From assembly GCF_004762045.1 (NCBI RefSeq), contig NZ_SJOM01000007.1, positions 5,321,798 through 5,385,797 of the forward strand: a DNA stretch of 64,000 bases. The letters are read 5' to 3'. Numbering within the stretch: position 1 is the first letter of the stretch; each line of letters opens with the position of its first letter. This document shows, piece after piece, positions 8,900 to 18,646 of the stretch. Below the pieces are notes generated by a model. The model searched no databases, was not told the origin of the DNA, and worked only from the letters and a program-made list of their open reading frames with translations. This DNA is from Mycobacterium sp. DL99. Lineage in GTDB: Bacteria; Actinomycetota; Actinomycetes; Mycobacteriales; Mycobacteriaceae. The translations under genes were made by a program, and so were the position numbers.

Positions 8900-9312
8900 T
8901 CGAAATCGTCAGTGAGACGGCCTGTATCAAGTGCGACGTCTGCATCAAGGTGTGCCCCACCGATGTGTTCGACCGGAGTGCTGACGGGATACCTGTCATC
9001 GCGCGCCAGTCCGACTGCCAGACCTGCTTCATGTGCGAGGCGTACTGCCCCACCGACGCGCTGTACGTCTCGCCGGTCTCGGTACCCGTCGGCGCCGACA
9101 GCCCGCACGCTTCCGAATCCGCGGTCAGCGGTGCGGGGCTGCTCGGCGGCTATCGGGAGATGGTCGGTTGGGGCGGCGGCCGCACACCCGGATCGCGCCT
9201 GGACCAGAACCCGGTGCTGACCTCGATTCCACCGCTGGCCGAGCCACGCCTGGGTGCTCCTGCGGTGCTGGCGGAGGGGCCCTGGAATCACCGCCAGGTG
9301 TGCGAACGCTAG
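8896..9312 (+). CDS. Ferredoxin with two [4Fe-4S] clusters, AprB-like partner of the flavoprotein
   Basis: A 138-residue protein. Residues 10, 13, 16 and 20 and residues 41, 44, 47 and 51 form two CxxCxxCxxxCP cluster motifs; the remaining about 80 residues have no recognisable domain. The GTG start overlaps the flavoprotein TGA (GTGA) and has GGAGG upstream. It probably passes electrons to or from the flavoprotein, as AprB does for AprA. Its TAG overlaps by a few bases the stop of the convergent uvrD1. Confidence 0.88.
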   Translation: MIEIVSETACIKCDVCIKVCPTDVFDRSADGIPVIARQSDCQTCFMCEAYCPTDALYVSPVSVPVGADSPHASESAVSGAGLLGGYREMVGWGGGRTPGSRLDQNPVLTSIPPLAEPRLGAPAVLAEGPWNHRQVCER

Positions 9313-11651
9313 AGCTTCTGCACCGGAGCGTGGTTGTGCATCAGCTTGACCCGACCGGCACTGCCGAAGTCGATCAGTGACATCGCCGTTTCGCCCATAC
9401 CCGTGACTTCCTCGACGCGGCCCAGCCCGTACTTGTCGTGGGTGACCCGGTCGCCCGGTTCCAGCGTGATCACCGGACGGTTGCGGGCGGGCGCGGGCCG
9501 CGACGGCGACGGGCGTGGGCTGCCATAGCTGCCCGCGTTACCGACCGGCGCACTGAACGAGGACGACGGCTGCTCGATGCGCCGCCAGTTGATCAGGTCC
9601 TCCGGAATCTCGCGCAGGAACCGCGATTCCGGGTTGAGCATGGGCTGCCCCCACGACGACCGCACCTTGGCCCGGCTCAGATAGAGCCGTTGGCGTGCAC
9701 GGGTGATGCCGACATACGCCAGCCGTCGTTCCTCAGACAACTCGTTGGGATCACCCAGGGCCCGCATGTGCGGGAACATGCCGTCCTCCCAGCCGGTGAC
9801 GAAGACCACCGGGAACTCCAGCCCCTTGGCGGTGTGCAACGTCATCATCGTCACCACGCCCGCTCCGTCTTCGGGGATCTCGTCGGCGTCGGCCACCAGC
9901 GACACCCGCTCCAGGAACTGGGCCAGCACCCCGGTGTCGGGGATGTCCTCGTCGACCGGCTCACCCTCGCCCTGTTCGGCCAGTGCCCGGGCGTTGGCCA
10001 GATCGGTGCTGAACTCGTGTGCGACGCTGACCAATTCGTTGAGGTTGTCCAACCGGGCCAGATCCTGCGGATCGCTGGACGCCTCCAGCTCCCGGCGGTA
10101 GCCCGTGCGCTCCAACACCGCTTCGACCAGGTCCCCCAGCTCGTCATCGAGCTTGCCGCGCAGCGAGTCGAGCAGCTGAACGAACGATGCGATGGCCTTC
10201 TCCGAGCGGCTGTTGAGCATCGGCACCCGCCCCTCGGCGGCGGCCTGCAACGCATCGTTGAAGCTGGCGCCGGTGTTCTCGGCGTAGACGGCCACACAGG
10301 CCTCGGCCCGGTCACCGATGCCGCGGCGCGGGGTGTTGAGGATGCGGCGCATGCTCACCGAGTCACCCGGATTGTCCAGCACCCGCAGGTAGGCGACGAT
10401 GTCGCGGATCTCGCGGCGCTCGTAGAACCGCACACCGCCGACGACCTTGTACGGGATGCCGGCGCGGATGAACACTTCCTCCAGCGCACGCGAGGAGTTG
10501 TTGGTGCGGTAGAAGACCGCGACGTCACCGTATTTCACGCCCTCGCTGTCGGCGAGGGCGTCGATCTCCTCCGCGACGAAGCGGGCCTCGTCGTGCTCGT
10601 TGTCGGCCACATAGCCGACGATCAGCTCGCCCTCGCCCTCCTCGGTCCACAGCCGCTTCTCGCGACGGCCCGCATTGCGGGCGATCACCGAGTTGGCCGC
10701 GTTCAGGATGGTCTGGGTGGAGCGGTAGTTCTGCTCCAGCAGGATCGTCGTCGCGTCCGGGTAGTCGCGCTCGAAATCCTCGATGTTGCGGATGGTCGCA
10801 CCGCGGAACGCGTAGATGGACTGATCGGCGTCACCCACCACACACAGTTCCGACGCCGCCACCCCGTCGTTCTCGTCGAGATGGTGACCCACCAATTCAC
10901 GCACCAGCACGTACTGCGCGTGGTTTGTGTCCTGGTACTCGTCGACCAAGATGTGGCGGAACCGGCGGCGGTAGTACTGCGCGATCTGCGGGAAGGCCTG
11001 CAGGATCCCGACCGTCTCACCGATCAGATCGTCGAAGTCCAGCGCATTGGCCGCGCGCAGCCTGCGCTGATACTCGCCGTAGACCTGGGCGATGATGCCG
11101 GCCATCTCCTCGGCGGCCTCCGAAGCCTCGGCCGCGGCCTGCTCCGGCCCGATCAGCTCGTTCTTCAGATTGGAGATGCCGTTGGCCAGCAGCCGCGGCG
11201 AATACCGCTTCGTGTCCAACCCCATGTCCTTGCCGATCATCATCAGCAGGCGCCGGGAGTCGTCGGAGTCGTAGATCGAGAAGTTGGAGTTCAGGCCCGG
11301 CAGCAGCGAGGCCTGGTTCCGCAGGATCCGCACACAGGTCGAGTGGAACGTGGAAACCCACATATTCCGAGCTCTGGGGCCCACCAACTGGACCACGCGC
11401 TCGCGCATCTCGGCGGCGGCCTTGTTGGTGAACGTGATCGCCAGGATCTGCCCCACCCCGACGTCACGCGCGGCCAACAGATAGGCGATACGCCTGGTCA
11501 GCACCGCCGTCTTACCCGACCCCGCGCCCGCGACGATCAACAGCGGCGAACCATGGTGCAGCACCGCTTGGCGCTGCTGAGGGTTCAAGCCGTCAAGAAG
11601 GTCATCAACATCTGCAGCAGCCGGCGGTGCCATGTGGGAAGTAGTGGTCAT
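9309..11651 (-). CDS. uvrD1: ATP-dependent DNA helicase UvrD1/PcrA
   Basis: A 780-residue superfamily 1A helicase. Walker A AGAGSGKT is at residues 41-48, motif Ia ITFTNKAAAEMRERV, motif II DEYQDTN, motif III GDADQSIYAFRGA, motif V TAKGLEFPVVF and motif VI VGITRARQRLYL. The C-terminal about 50 residues (RVTHDKYGLGRVEEV...) form the Tudor-like tail of PcrA/UvrD. It unwinds 3'-tailed DNA in nucleotide excision and strand-break repair; in mycobacteria it is reported to be stimulated by Ku, whose gene lies in this same window. Confidence 0.96.
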   Translation of the reverse strand: MTTTSHMAPPAAADVDDLLDGLNPQQRQAVLHHGSPLLIVAGAGSGKTAVLTRRIAYLLAARDVGVGQILAITFTNKAAAEMRERVVQLVGPRARNMWVSTFHSTCVRILRNQASLLPGLNSNFSIYDSDDSRRLLMMIGKDMGLDTKRYSPRLLANGISNLKNELIGPEQAAAEASEAAEEMAGIIAQVYGEYQRRLRAANALDFDDLIGETVGILQAFPQIAQYYRRRFRHILVDEYQDTNHAQYVLVRELVGHHLDENDGVAASELCVVGDADQSIYAFRGATIRNIEDFERDYPDATTILLEQNYRSTQTILNAANSVIARNAGRREKRLWTEEGEGELIVGYVADNEHDEARFVAEEIDALADSEGVKYGDVAVFYRTNNSSRALEEVFIRAGIPYKVVGGVRFYERREIRDIVAYLRVLDNPGDSVSMRRILNTPRRGIGDRAEACVAVYAENTGASFNDALQAAAEGRVPMLNSRSEKAIASFVQLLDSLRGKLDDELGDLVEAVLERTGYRRELEASSDPQDLARLDNLNELVSVAHEFSTDLANARALAEQGEGEPVDEDIPDTGVLAQFLERVSLVADADEIPEDGAGVVTMMTLHTAKGLEFPVVFVTGWEDGMFPHMRALGDPNELSEERRLAYVGITRARQRLYLSRAKVRSSWGQPMLNPESRFLREIPEDLINWRRIEQPSSSFSAPVGNAGSYGSPRPSPSRPAPARNRPVITLEPGDRVTHDKYGLGRVEEVTGMGETAMSLIDFGSAGRVKLMHNHAPVQKL

Positions 11652-11709
11652 CTTGCGTTCAAACTTACCGCTGAGCGGGGACAGTTTTGCGCTGGCACGA
11701 GCCGACTGG

Positions 11710-11715
11710 GACTAT
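11710..11715 (+). promoter_or_regulatory. -10 box for leaderless chorismate mutase mRNA
   Basis: GACTAT occupies positions -12 to -7 relative to the GTG at 11722. That geometry predicts transcription starting at the start codon. Confidence 0.45.
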
Positions 11716-11721
11716 CAGCTT

Positions 11722-11964
11722 GTGCCTGAGATCGATGACCTGCGTCGGGAGATCGACGAACTCGACGCCACCATCATTGCCGCCATCCAACGACGCGCCG
11801 AGGTCTCCAAGGAGATCGGCAAAGCCCGGATGGCCTCCGGCGGCACCCGGCTGGTGCACAACCGCGAGATGCAGGTCATCGAGCGCTACAGCGTGCTCGG
11901 CCCCGAGGGCAAGGACATGGCGATCCTGCTGCTGCAGCTCGGCCGCGGCCGGCTGGGCCACTAG
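11722..11964 (+). CDS. Chorismate mutase, AroQ class
   Basis: An 80-residue all-helical AroQ-delta type enzyme converting chorismate to prephenate for Phe/Tyr synthesis. The catalytic pattern is seen in IDDLRREIDELDATI, the KARMASGGTRLVHNREM loop and the last helix ending GRGRLGH, a C-terminus I recall from mycobacterial intracellular chorismate mutase, where it contacts DAHP synthase. GTG at 11722 is preferred because it begins just before helix 1 and has a correctly spaced -10 box. Upstream in-frame TTG 11653 or ATG 11632 would give about 103-110 residues, and annotation pipelines may choose these. It is divergent from uvrD1. Confidence 0.88.
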   Translation: MPEIDDLRREIDELDATIIAAIQRRAEVSKEIGKARMASGGTRLVHNREMQVIERYSVLGPEGKDMAILLLQLGRGRLGH

Positions 11965-11968
11965 AGCC

Positions 11969-13978
11969 TTATCGGCCCGCGGGCTTCGCCGGCTCCTTCA
12001 GCGAATCCAACAGCCAAGGCGTCAACCACTGCACCGCCTCGGACGTCGGGTGCACGCCATCGCTGCGCATCCTGACCCCGTTGATCTTCGCGGTGTACTT
12101 GCCGTCCGGGTTGAGCTTGTCATTGAAATCCAGCACCGACACGTTCGGCCGTTGCGCGGCCACATTCCGCAGCATGGTGTTCCACGCCTGCACCCGGCCG
12201 GGCTGGTCCTCGGGGTACAGCGTGCCGTCCGACCGCTCACCGCGCCGGTTGTACGGCGCAGTGGTCACCACGACGCGGGCCCCCGTCGAGCTGAGAATGT
12301 CGAGCGCACGCTGTAGCTCACCCTTGAGATAGGCGTCGAAGGCGTCGTTGCCGATGTGCGTCCACCGCCCGCGCCACATACGGTCGACGGCCTCCCAACG
12401 CCCGATCATCAACAGCACGGTTTCCGGGCGGTCGTGGGCGATCCGCTGCGCCCAGCGCTCCGGCCAGGAGTCGCACTCCGGCTTCTGGTTCAACGTCTCC
12501 CCGGCCGACCGGTACGGGCCGCCGCGGGCGATGCCGCAGCCGATCGTCGTGTAGTCGCTGAAGTGAAAACCCGGGCTGGCGGGCAGATACCGCATCAGCG
12601 TCCACGCCACCGAGTCACCGAACACCGCGACCGTCCGCGTGCCGGGCGGCAGCGCCGGCGGCGGTCCCACCGGGACGGGCCGCTCCGCGCCGACGTCCTG
12701 CTCGGACGCGGCCGCGGCCATCACGTCTGGGCCCGCGGGCCGGGTCGGCACCCTGACCGGAACGACCGTCATGGTCGCCACCGCGGCGGTGGCCACCGTT
12801 GCCGCGGCCAGCCGCAGCATCGGGACATGCTGCGGGCGCCAGTGCCGGACCGGCTGCTCGATCGCCCACCACGACACCCACGACACCGCGATCGTCACGG
12901 CACACCGCAGTGCGAGCAGCGACCAGCCCTGCAGGCCGGTGCGCTCGCCGTTGAGGATCTGGAAGATCGGCCAGTGCCACAGGTAGACGCCGTAGGAGAT
13001 GACGCCGAGCGTGACGAGCGGATACCAGGCCAGCGCGCGGGCGACGTAGCCGTCCTGGTCGAGTGCGACCGGGGCGACGACGAACACCGCGCCCAACGCC
13101 ACGATGATCAGCAGACCGTGGTGGAACTCGTCGGCGCTGCCGGTCGCCAGGTGCGCGGCTGCCGCCAGGACCGCCACCCCGATCACCGGCAGGACCCAGG
13201 CGATCCAGCGCCGCCACCGGGCCCGGATCAACGTGCCCGACATCGTCAGCGCCGACCAGTCACGCACGAGCAGTGCCGCGGCGGCCGCACCGACCAACAG
13301 CGCCTGGGCCCGGGTGTCGGTACCGAAGTACACGCGGTTGAGCTCACCGGCATCGCCCGACATCCAGATCGCCGCGACCGCCGAGCCGACCAGCCCGAGC
13401 ACCGCGAGCACGAACACCGTCACCCGCACCGCGCCGGCAGAGCGGCGACGCACCAGCAACGCGGCGGCCAGCACCAGCAGCGGCCAGATGACGTAGTACT
13501 GCTCCTCGACCGCCAGCGACCAGGTGTGCTGCAACGGCGACGGAGCACTGCCCTGACTGAAGTAGTCGGTGTCGGTGGCGACGAACATCCAGTTCGCCAT
13601 CCAGAAGAACGCCGCGACGGCGTCCTCGCGAAGCGTGGTGACCGCATCCGACGGGAACAGGGGCCGGGCGATCACCACGGCCAGGGTCATCAGCACCATG
13701 GCGGGCAGCAGGCGCTTGGCCCGGCGGATCCAGAACCCCTTGAGGTCGATGCGCTCGGTGCGGCGGTACTCGTCGAGCAGCAGTGAAGTGATCAGGAATC
13801 CACTGAGCACGAAGAAGACGTCGACGCCGATGAACCCCCCGGCCATACCCGGCACTCCGCCGTGGCCGGCCAGCACCAGGGCCACCGCGATGGCGCGGAT
13901 GCCGTCCAGTGCCGGGATGTCACGGCGGATGGAGGCACGCCGACGCCGGCTGGCAGCACGGACTGGCGCCGCAGTCAC
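11969..13978 (-). CDS. Membrane acyltransferase with SGNH hydrolase domain (OafA/YrhL type)
   Basis: A 669-residue two-domain protein. The N-terminal about 370 residues are an acyltransferase-3 domain with roughly ten helices, beginning RDIPALDGIRAIAVALVLAGHGG with the conserved catalytic histidine. The C-terminal about 250 residues are an SGNH/GDSL-like domain with block I (AVFGDSVAW), the GRWE block and the catalytic DGVHP block. It should move acyl groups across the membrane onto an envelope sugar or lipid. GTG 13978 was chosen because GGGAGGG lies seven bases upstream; an ATG at 14026 is the alternative. It ends five bases after the chorismate mutase stop, convergent. Confidence 0.9.
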   Translation of the reverse strand: MTAAPVRAASRRRRASIRRDIPALDGIRAIAVALVLAGHGGVPGMAGGFIGVDVFFVLSGFLITSLLLDEYRRTERIDLKGFWIRRAKRLLPAMVLMTLAVVIARPLFPSDAVTTLREDAVAAFFWMANWMFVATDTDYFSQGSAPSPLQHTWSLAVEEQYYVIWPLLVLAAALLVRRRSAGAVRVTVFVLAVLGLVGSAVAAIWMSGDAGELNRVYFGTDTRAQALLVGAAAAALLVRDWSALTMSGTLIRARWRRWIAWVLPVIGVAVLAAAAHLATGSADEFHHGLLIIVALGAVFVVAPVALDQDGYVARALAWYPLVTLGVISYGVYLWHWPIFQILNGERTGLQGWSLLALRCAVTIAVSWVSWWAIEQPVRHWRPQHVPMLRLAAATVATAAVATMTVVPVRVPTRPAGPDVMAAAASEQDVGAERPVPVGPPPALPPGTRTVAVFGDSVAWTLMRYLPASPGFHFSDYTTIGCGIARGGPYRSAGETLNQKPECDSWPERWAQRIAHDRPETVLLMIGRWEAVDRMWRGRWTHIGNDAFDAYLKGELQRALDILSSTGARVVVTTAPYNRRGERSDGTLYPEDQPGRVQAWNTMLRNVAAQRPNVSVLDFNDKLNPDGKYTAKINGVRMRSDGVHPTSEAVQWLTPWLLDSLKEPAKPAGR

Positions 13979-14058
13979 GTCATGCCCTCCCGTCTTGGCG
14001 TCCGAGCCCCAGAGTTTAGGGGGCATCGGGCGCCGAGTCGGGAAGGCGCGACGGGGCG

Positions 14059-15507
14059 CTAACGGGTTAGCGCAATATATTTCGTATCGAGGTACTCCTC
14101 GATGCCCTCGGTGCCGCCCTCACGGCCGAAGCCGGATTCCTTGATGCCGCCGAACGGTGCGGCCGCATCTGAGATGACACCGCGGTTGACGCCGACCATG
14201 CCGGACTCGATGCCCTCGGCCACCCGCAACGCGCGGTCCAGCGACTGCGTGTAAACGTAGGCAGCCAAGCCGTATTCGGTGTTGTTGGCGGCGGCCACCC
14301 CCTCGTCCTCGGTGTCGAACCCGGTGATCGGGGCGACCGGGCCGAAGACCTCCTCCTTGAGGATGCGGGCATCGGCGGGCACATCGGCCAGCACCGTGGC
14401 CGGGTAGAAGTTGCCCGGCCCGTCCGGCGCGACGCCGCCGACCGCGACGGTCGCACCGCGCGACACCGCGTCGGAGACCAGTTCGGTGACGGTGGAGACC
14501 TGCTTGGAATTGATCAGTGGGCCCAACGTGGACGTGGGGTCGATGCCCTTGCCGAGGGTGAACTCGCTCATCCGTTTGACGAGCTTCTCGGTGAACTCCT
14601 CGCGCACCGAGTTGGCCACGTGGAAGCGGTTGGCCGCCGTGCAGGCCTCACCGCCGTTGCGCATCTTGGCCAGGATCGCGCCGTCGACCGCTGCGTCGAC
14701 GTCGGCGTCGTCGAACACGATGAAGGGGGCGTTGCCACCGAGCTCCATCGACGTGCGGAGCAGCTTGTCTGCGGACTGCTTCACCAGAGCCTTGCCCACG
14801 CCCGTCGAGCCGGTGAAAGTCAGCTTGCGCAACCGGCCGTCATCGATCAGCGCGGTGCTCACCGCGCCCGGGTTGCTGGTCGGCAGCACCGAGAGCACGC
14901 CCTTGGGCAGGCCCGCCTCATCCATCAGCTTGGCCAGCAGCAACATGGTCAGCGGGGTTTCCTGCGCGGGTTTGACGATCATGGTGCAGCCCGCGGCGAA
15001 CGCCGGGCCCATCTTGCGAGTGCCCATGGCCAGCGGGAAGTTCCACGGGGTGATGGCGTAGCACGGGCCGACCGCCTGCTTGGTGACGAGAATGCGGCCG
15101 GTGCCCGCCGGTGCCGGGGTGTAGCGACCGGCGATGCGCACCGCCTCCTCGGAGAACCAGCGGAAGAACTCGGCGCCGTATGCGACCTCGCCCTTGCTCT
15201 CGGCGAGCACCTTGCCCATCTCGAGGGTCATCAGTGCGGCGATGTCGTCGGCACGTTCGGTGATCTTCTCGAACACCGAGCGAAGTATCTCGCCGCGTTT
15301 GCGCGGTGCGGTCGCGGCCCACTCGGCCTGGACCGCACAAGCGGCGTCCAATGCGGTGACGGCATCGGCGGCGGTCGCGTCGGCCACCGTGGCCAACACC
15401 TGATCGTCGCTCGGATCCAGCACATTGAACGTCGATGCGGCCTGGCGTTCCTCACCACCGATCCACAGACCCGTGGGCACGGATGAAATCAAGTCTTCAA
15501 TGGCCAT
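14059..15507 (-). CDS. NAD(P)-dependent succinate-semialdehyde dehydrogenase
   Basis: A 482-residue aldehyde dehydrogenase. The cofactor loop [12 protein letters not shown], catalytic glutamate in [11 protein letters not shown] and catalytic cysteine in [12 protein letters not shown] are all present, and the sequence style ([43 protein letters not shown]) is that of GabD enzymes. It oxidises succinate semialdehyde to succinate in the GABA-shunt/alternative TCA route. The ATG at 15507 is preferred over one at 15528 because CATGAT sits at the leaderless -10 position. Confidence 0.88.
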   Translation of the reverse strand: MAIEDLISSVPTGLWIGGEERQAASTFNVLDPSDDQVLATVADATAADAVTALDAACAVQAEWAATAPRKRGEILRSVFEKITERADDIAALMTLEMGKVLAESKGEVAYGAEFFRWFSEEAVRIAGRYTPAPAGTGRILVTKQAVGPCYAITPWNFPLAMGTRKMGPAFAAGCTMIVKPAQETPLTMLLLAKLMDEAGLPKGVLSVLPTSNPGAVSTALIDDGRLRKLTFTGSTGVGKALVKQSADKLLRTSMELGGNAPFIVFDDADVDAAVDGAILAKMRNGGEACTAANRFHVANSVREEFTEKLVKRMSEFTLGKGIDPTSTLGPLINSKQVSTVTELVSDAVSRGATVAVGGVAPDGPGNFYPATVLADVPADARILKEEVFGPVAPITGFDTEDEGVAAANNTEYGLAAYVYTQSLDRALRVAEGIESGMVGVNRGVISDAAAPFGGIKESGFGREGGTEGIEEYLDTKYIALTR

Positions 15508-15557
15508 ACATCCATCATGTACACCCATCAGCCGAGCGCCACACTAAGGTCAGCGGA

Positions 15558-17207
15558 ATGAGTGCTGACATCACCGCAACCCCGGCATGGCAGGCATTGT
15601 CGAAGCACTACGACGAGATCCGCGACATCCATCTGACGGAGCTTTTCGCAGAGGATCCGAACCGCGGCACCGAGCTCGCGCTGACGGTCGGCGACCTTTA
15701 CATCGACTACAGCAAGCACCGCATCACCCGCCGGACCCTGGAATTGCTGGCCGATCTGGCCCGCGCTGCCGGGCTGGAAGCCCGCCGCGACGAGATGTTC
15801 GCCGGTGAGCACATCAACACCTCCGAGGACCGCGCGGTACTGCACACCGCGTTGCGGTTGCCTGCGGACGCATCGTTGACCGTCGACGGCCAGGACGTGG
15901 TGGCCGACGTGCACGAGGTGCTCGATCGCATGGGTGGGTTCACCGACCGGCTGCGTAGCGGCGAGTGGTCCGGGGCCACCGGCGAGCGCATCAAGACCGT
16001 GGTGAACATCGGCATCGGCGGTTCGGACCTGGGGCCGGTGATGGTGTACGACGCACTGCGCCACTACGCCGACGCCGGCATCACGGCCCGCTTCGTGTCG
16101 AACGTCGACCCGGCCGACCTGGTGGCGACGCTGGCCGACCTGGACCCGGCCACAACGCTTTTCATCGTCGCATCCAAGACGTTCTCCACCCTCGAGACCC
16201 TCACCAACGCGACGGCCGCGCGTCGCTGGCTGGTCGATGCACTCGGCGAGGACGCGGTGGCCAAGCATTTCGTGGCAGTGTCCACCAACGCGAAGCTCGT
16301 GCAGGAGTTCGGCATCGACACCGACAACATGTTCGGGTTCTGGGACTGGGTGGGCGGGCGGTACTCGGTGGACTCGGCGATCGGGCTGTCGGTGATGGCC
16401 GTGATCGGCCGCGAGCGGTTCGCCGAATTCCTGTCCGGATTCCATCTGGTCGACGAGCACTTCCGCACCGCGCCGCTGGCCGAGAATGCTCCGGCACTGT
16501 TGGGTCTGATCGGGCTGTGGTACTCGAATTTCTTTGGTGCACAATCGCGTGCAGTGCTGCCCTACTCGAACGATCTGTCCCGGTTCGCGGCCTACCTGCA
16601 GCAGCTGACCATGGAGTCCAACGGCAAGTCCGTGCGCGCCGACGGCTCCCCGGTGACCACCCAGACCGGCGAGATCTTCTGGGGCGAGCCCGGAACCAAT
16701 GGCCAGCACGCCTTCTATCAGCTGCTGCATCAGGGCACCCGGTTGGTGCCGGCCGACTTCATCGGCTTCTCCCAGCCCACCGACGACCTGCCCACGGCCG
16801 ACGGCACCGGCAGTATGCACGACCTGCTGATGAGCAACTTCTTCGCTCAGACCCAGGTGCTGGCGTTCGGCAAGACCGCCGAAGCCATTGCCGCCGAGGG
16901 CACTTCGTCCGCGGTGGTGCCGCACAAGGTGATGCCCGGAAACCGACCGACGACGTCAATCCTGGCAACCAGGTTGACGCCGTCGGTGGTGGGGCAGCTC
17001 ATCGCCCTCTACGAACACCAGGTGTTCACCGAGGGAGTCGTGTGGGGGATCGACTCCTTCGACCAGTGGGGCGTCGAGCTGGGTAAGACCCAGGCCAAGG
17101 CACTGCTGCCGGTGATCACCGAATCGGAATCACCAGGCAAGCAGTCGGATTCATCTACCGATGCGCTGGTGCGGCGTTACCGCGTCGAGCGCGGACGCTC
17201 GGTCTAG
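15558..17207 (+). CDS. pgi: Glucose-6-phosphate isomerase
   Basis: A 549-residue protein, the usual length for bacterial PGI. The sugar-phosphate site ([13 protein letters not shown]), SNVDP, the signature [32 protein letters not shown] and the C-terminal [23 protein letters not shown] are all intact. It interconverts glucose-6-phosphate and fructose-6-phosphate in glycolysis and gluconeogenesis. It is divergent from the semialdehyde dehydrogenase gene with a short spacer. Confidence 0.98.
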   Translation: MSADITATPAWQALSKHYDEIRDIHLTELFAEDPNRGTELALTVGDLYIDYSKHRITRRTLELLADLARAAGLEARRDEMFAGEHINTSEDRAVLHTALRLPADASLTVDGQDVVADVHEVLDRMGGFTDRLRSGEWSGATGERIKTVVNIGIGGSDLGPVMVYDALRHYADAGITARFVSNVDPADLVATLADLDPATTLFIVASKTFSTLETLTNATAARRWLVDALGEDAVAKHFVAVSTNAKLVQEFGIDTDNMFGFWDWVGGRYSVDSAIGLSVMAVIGRERFAEFLSGFHLVDEHFRTAPLAENAPALLGLIGLWYSNFFGAQSRAVLPYSNDLSRFAAYLQQLTMESNGKSVRADGSPVTTQTGEIFWGEPGTNGQHAFYQLLHQGTRLVPADFIGFSQPTDDLPTADGTGSMHDLLMSNFFAQTQVLAFGKTAEAIAAEGTSSAVVPHKVMPGNRPTTSILATRLTPSVVGQLIALYEHQVFTEGVVWGIDSFDQWGVELGKTQAKALLPVITESESPGKQSDSSTDALVRRYRVERGRSV

Positions 17208-17220
17208 GGCTCAGGCCCTA
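17205..17220. terminator. Short bidirectional hairpin between convergent genes
   Basis: TAGGGC-TCAG-GCCCTA is a perfect 6-bp stem with a four-base loop that contains the stop codon of pgi on the plus strand and that of the Gly-rich gene on the minus strand. No T-tract follows, so termination strength is uncertain. Confidence 0.4.
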
Positions 17221-17631
17221 CTGCCCCGGGATCGTCGCGCAGCCCACGTTCGGGATGCAGCCACTGACACCGCCGGGACCGGCCGTACCGACAGGTCCGT
17301 TCGGGATACCGCCGGTGGCCCCACCGGGCCCCGCGGTCCCACCCGGGCCATAGGGAATCTCGCCGGTGGCGCCGGCCGGTCCGGCCGTTCCGCCGGGGCC
17401 GTACGGAATCGAGCCGCTGGCACCGCCCGGGCCTGCTGTACCGCCGGGGCCACCGGGAATCTCGCCGGTTGCGCCGCCGGGGCCGGCCATGCCCGCATCG
17501 GCGCATGCCGTCCCGTCGGCGTTGACGCACGGCGGCGGAGCCGGAGGATCAGCCGCCGCAGCCGGAACGAATGCGACGGCCCCAGCCGCAGCGCCTGCAA
17601 AGAACATCGAGGCAATCAGTCTTGAGGTCAT
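17218..17631 (-). CDS. Secreted collagen-like glycine-rich repeat protein
   Basis: A 137-residue protein with a signal peptide (residues 1-27, cleavage near AAA-DPP), a short segment with two cysteines (CVNADGTACADAG), then tandem 15-16-residue repeats of the type GPGGTAGPGGATGEIPY, about five copies, ending in a third and fourth cysteine (CIPNVGC). It should be exported; the repeats are collagen-like in Gly/Pro content though not strictly Gly-X-Y. Function unknown. It has its own promoter region and converges with pgi. Confidence 0.75.
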   Translation of the reverse strand: MTSRLIASMFFAGAAAGAVAFVPAAAADPPAPPPCVNADGTACADAGMAGPGGATGEIPGGPGGTAGPGGASGSIPYGPGGTAGPAGATGEIPYGPGGTAGPGGATGGIPNGPVGTAGPGGVSGCIPNVGCATIPGQ

Positions 17632-17756
17632 GAGGGTGGGCTACCCAGGTTCCCTCGGTGCTGAAACCCGATGCCGAAATTAGCCTCACGGGCAACACTG
17701 CCCTCTGAGGCACCAAGGCCGCCTCACGTACGACGCGATTTGGGCTGCCTATGACA

Positions 17757-17814
17757 CCGAGACTGCAGTCAGGGACAAAATCGGCGCGATTTTTGTCCCT
17801 GCGTACAGTCTCGG
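17757..17814. repeat. 58-bp intergenic palindrome
   Basis: Outer arms CCGAGACTG and CAGTCTCGG match perfectly; inner arms CAGGGACAAAATCG and CGATTTTTGTCCCTG match except for one extra T. It sits between the 5' end of the Gly-rich gene and the 3' end of the SDR gene. It could fold into a long hairpin and looks like a dispersed intergenic repeat. Confidence 0.65.
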
Positions 17815-17852
17815 CGACCGACCTACCTGACCGGCCAGCGCCGACCCCGAAA

Positions 17853-18602
17853 TCAGGCGAAACGCTTGGTGTACTTCGGCGGCAGCAACCGGAGCACCTG
17901 AGTCAGCGGTGCCCACGGCCAGCGCGGCACCACGGCCCGGCCTTTCTCCTTCTCGATGGCCTCGACCATCGCGCGCACACCGGTCTCGTTGTCGACCATC
18001 AGCATGGTCGTCGCCGATTTGGCCGTCATCTCCGACTCGATGTAGCCCGGCTCGATCACAGTCACCCGGATCGGACCCTTGTCGTACTCGGCGCGCAGCG
18101 ACTCGCCCAGCGACGTCATACCGGCCTTCGAAGCGCAGTAGGCAGCCTTGCCGCCGGGCACACCGGTGTTGCCGAGGACCGACGAGATCAGCACCAAGTG
18201 ACCACTTCCGGACTTCTTGAACATCTCCAAAGCCGTCTCGATCTGCACCAGACCGGCGATCAGATTGGTTTCGATGGTGGCCTTGTTCGCCCACGGCTTG
18301 CCCTCGCCCAGCGGCCAGCCCTTACCGATGCCGGCGTTGACGATCACGCGATCGATACCGCCGAGTTCCTCGGACAGCTCACCGAACACCCGCGGCACGG
18401 CCTCGTGGTCGTTCACGTCCAGCGCAGCGACAGCCACCTTGACGTAGGGGTGCCGGTCGGCCAGCTCGGCCTTGAGCTCGTCGAGCCGCTCGGTGCGGCG
18501 GGCACACAGGGCCAGGTCACGGCCCTTGGCCGCGAATTGACGGGCCATTCCCGCGCCCAGCCCAGAGCTGGCACCGGTGATGAGGATCTTCTGACGGGTC
18601 AT
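17853..18602 (-). CDS. SDR-family oxidoreductase
   Basis: A 249-residue short-chain dehydrogenase. The cofactor motif is TGASSGLGAGMA near residue 10, the NAG motif is VNAGIGKG, and the catalytic set includes S in LISSVLG and Y-x3-K in YCASK. The sequence CARRTERLDELK after strand 2 fits NADP preference. Substrate unknown. It corresponds to the conserved SDR found beside the Fpg-like glycosylase in mycobacteria; the glycosylase gene ends 44 bases upstream of its ATG, so the two probably share a transcript. Confidence 0.9.
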   Translation of the reverse strand: MTRQKILITGASSGLGAGMARQFAAKGRDLALCARRTERLDELKAELADRHPYVKVAVAALDVNDHEAVPRVFGELSEELGGIDRVIVNAGIGKGWPLGEGKPWANKATIETNLIAGLVQIETALEMFKKSGSGHLVLISSVLGNTGVPGGKAAYCASKAGMTSLGESLRAEYDKGPIRVTVIEPGYIESEMTAKSATTMLMVDNETGVRAMVEAIEKEKGRAVVPRWPWAPLTQVLRLLPPKYTKRFA

Positions 18603-18646
18603 CGCTGCAGGATAACCGAGTTAGACAACTGTCAAAAATGCGGCCG

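Noticed and set aside
9438-11729. 763-codon plus-strand frame opposite uvrD1.
   Set aside because: All helicase motifs are on the minus strand; this is a GC-bias shadow.
12356-13786. 476-codon frame opposite the acyltransferase.
   Set aside because: Arg/His/Asp/Gln-rich shadow without hydrophobic core; the other strand has complete acyltransferase and SGNH motifs.
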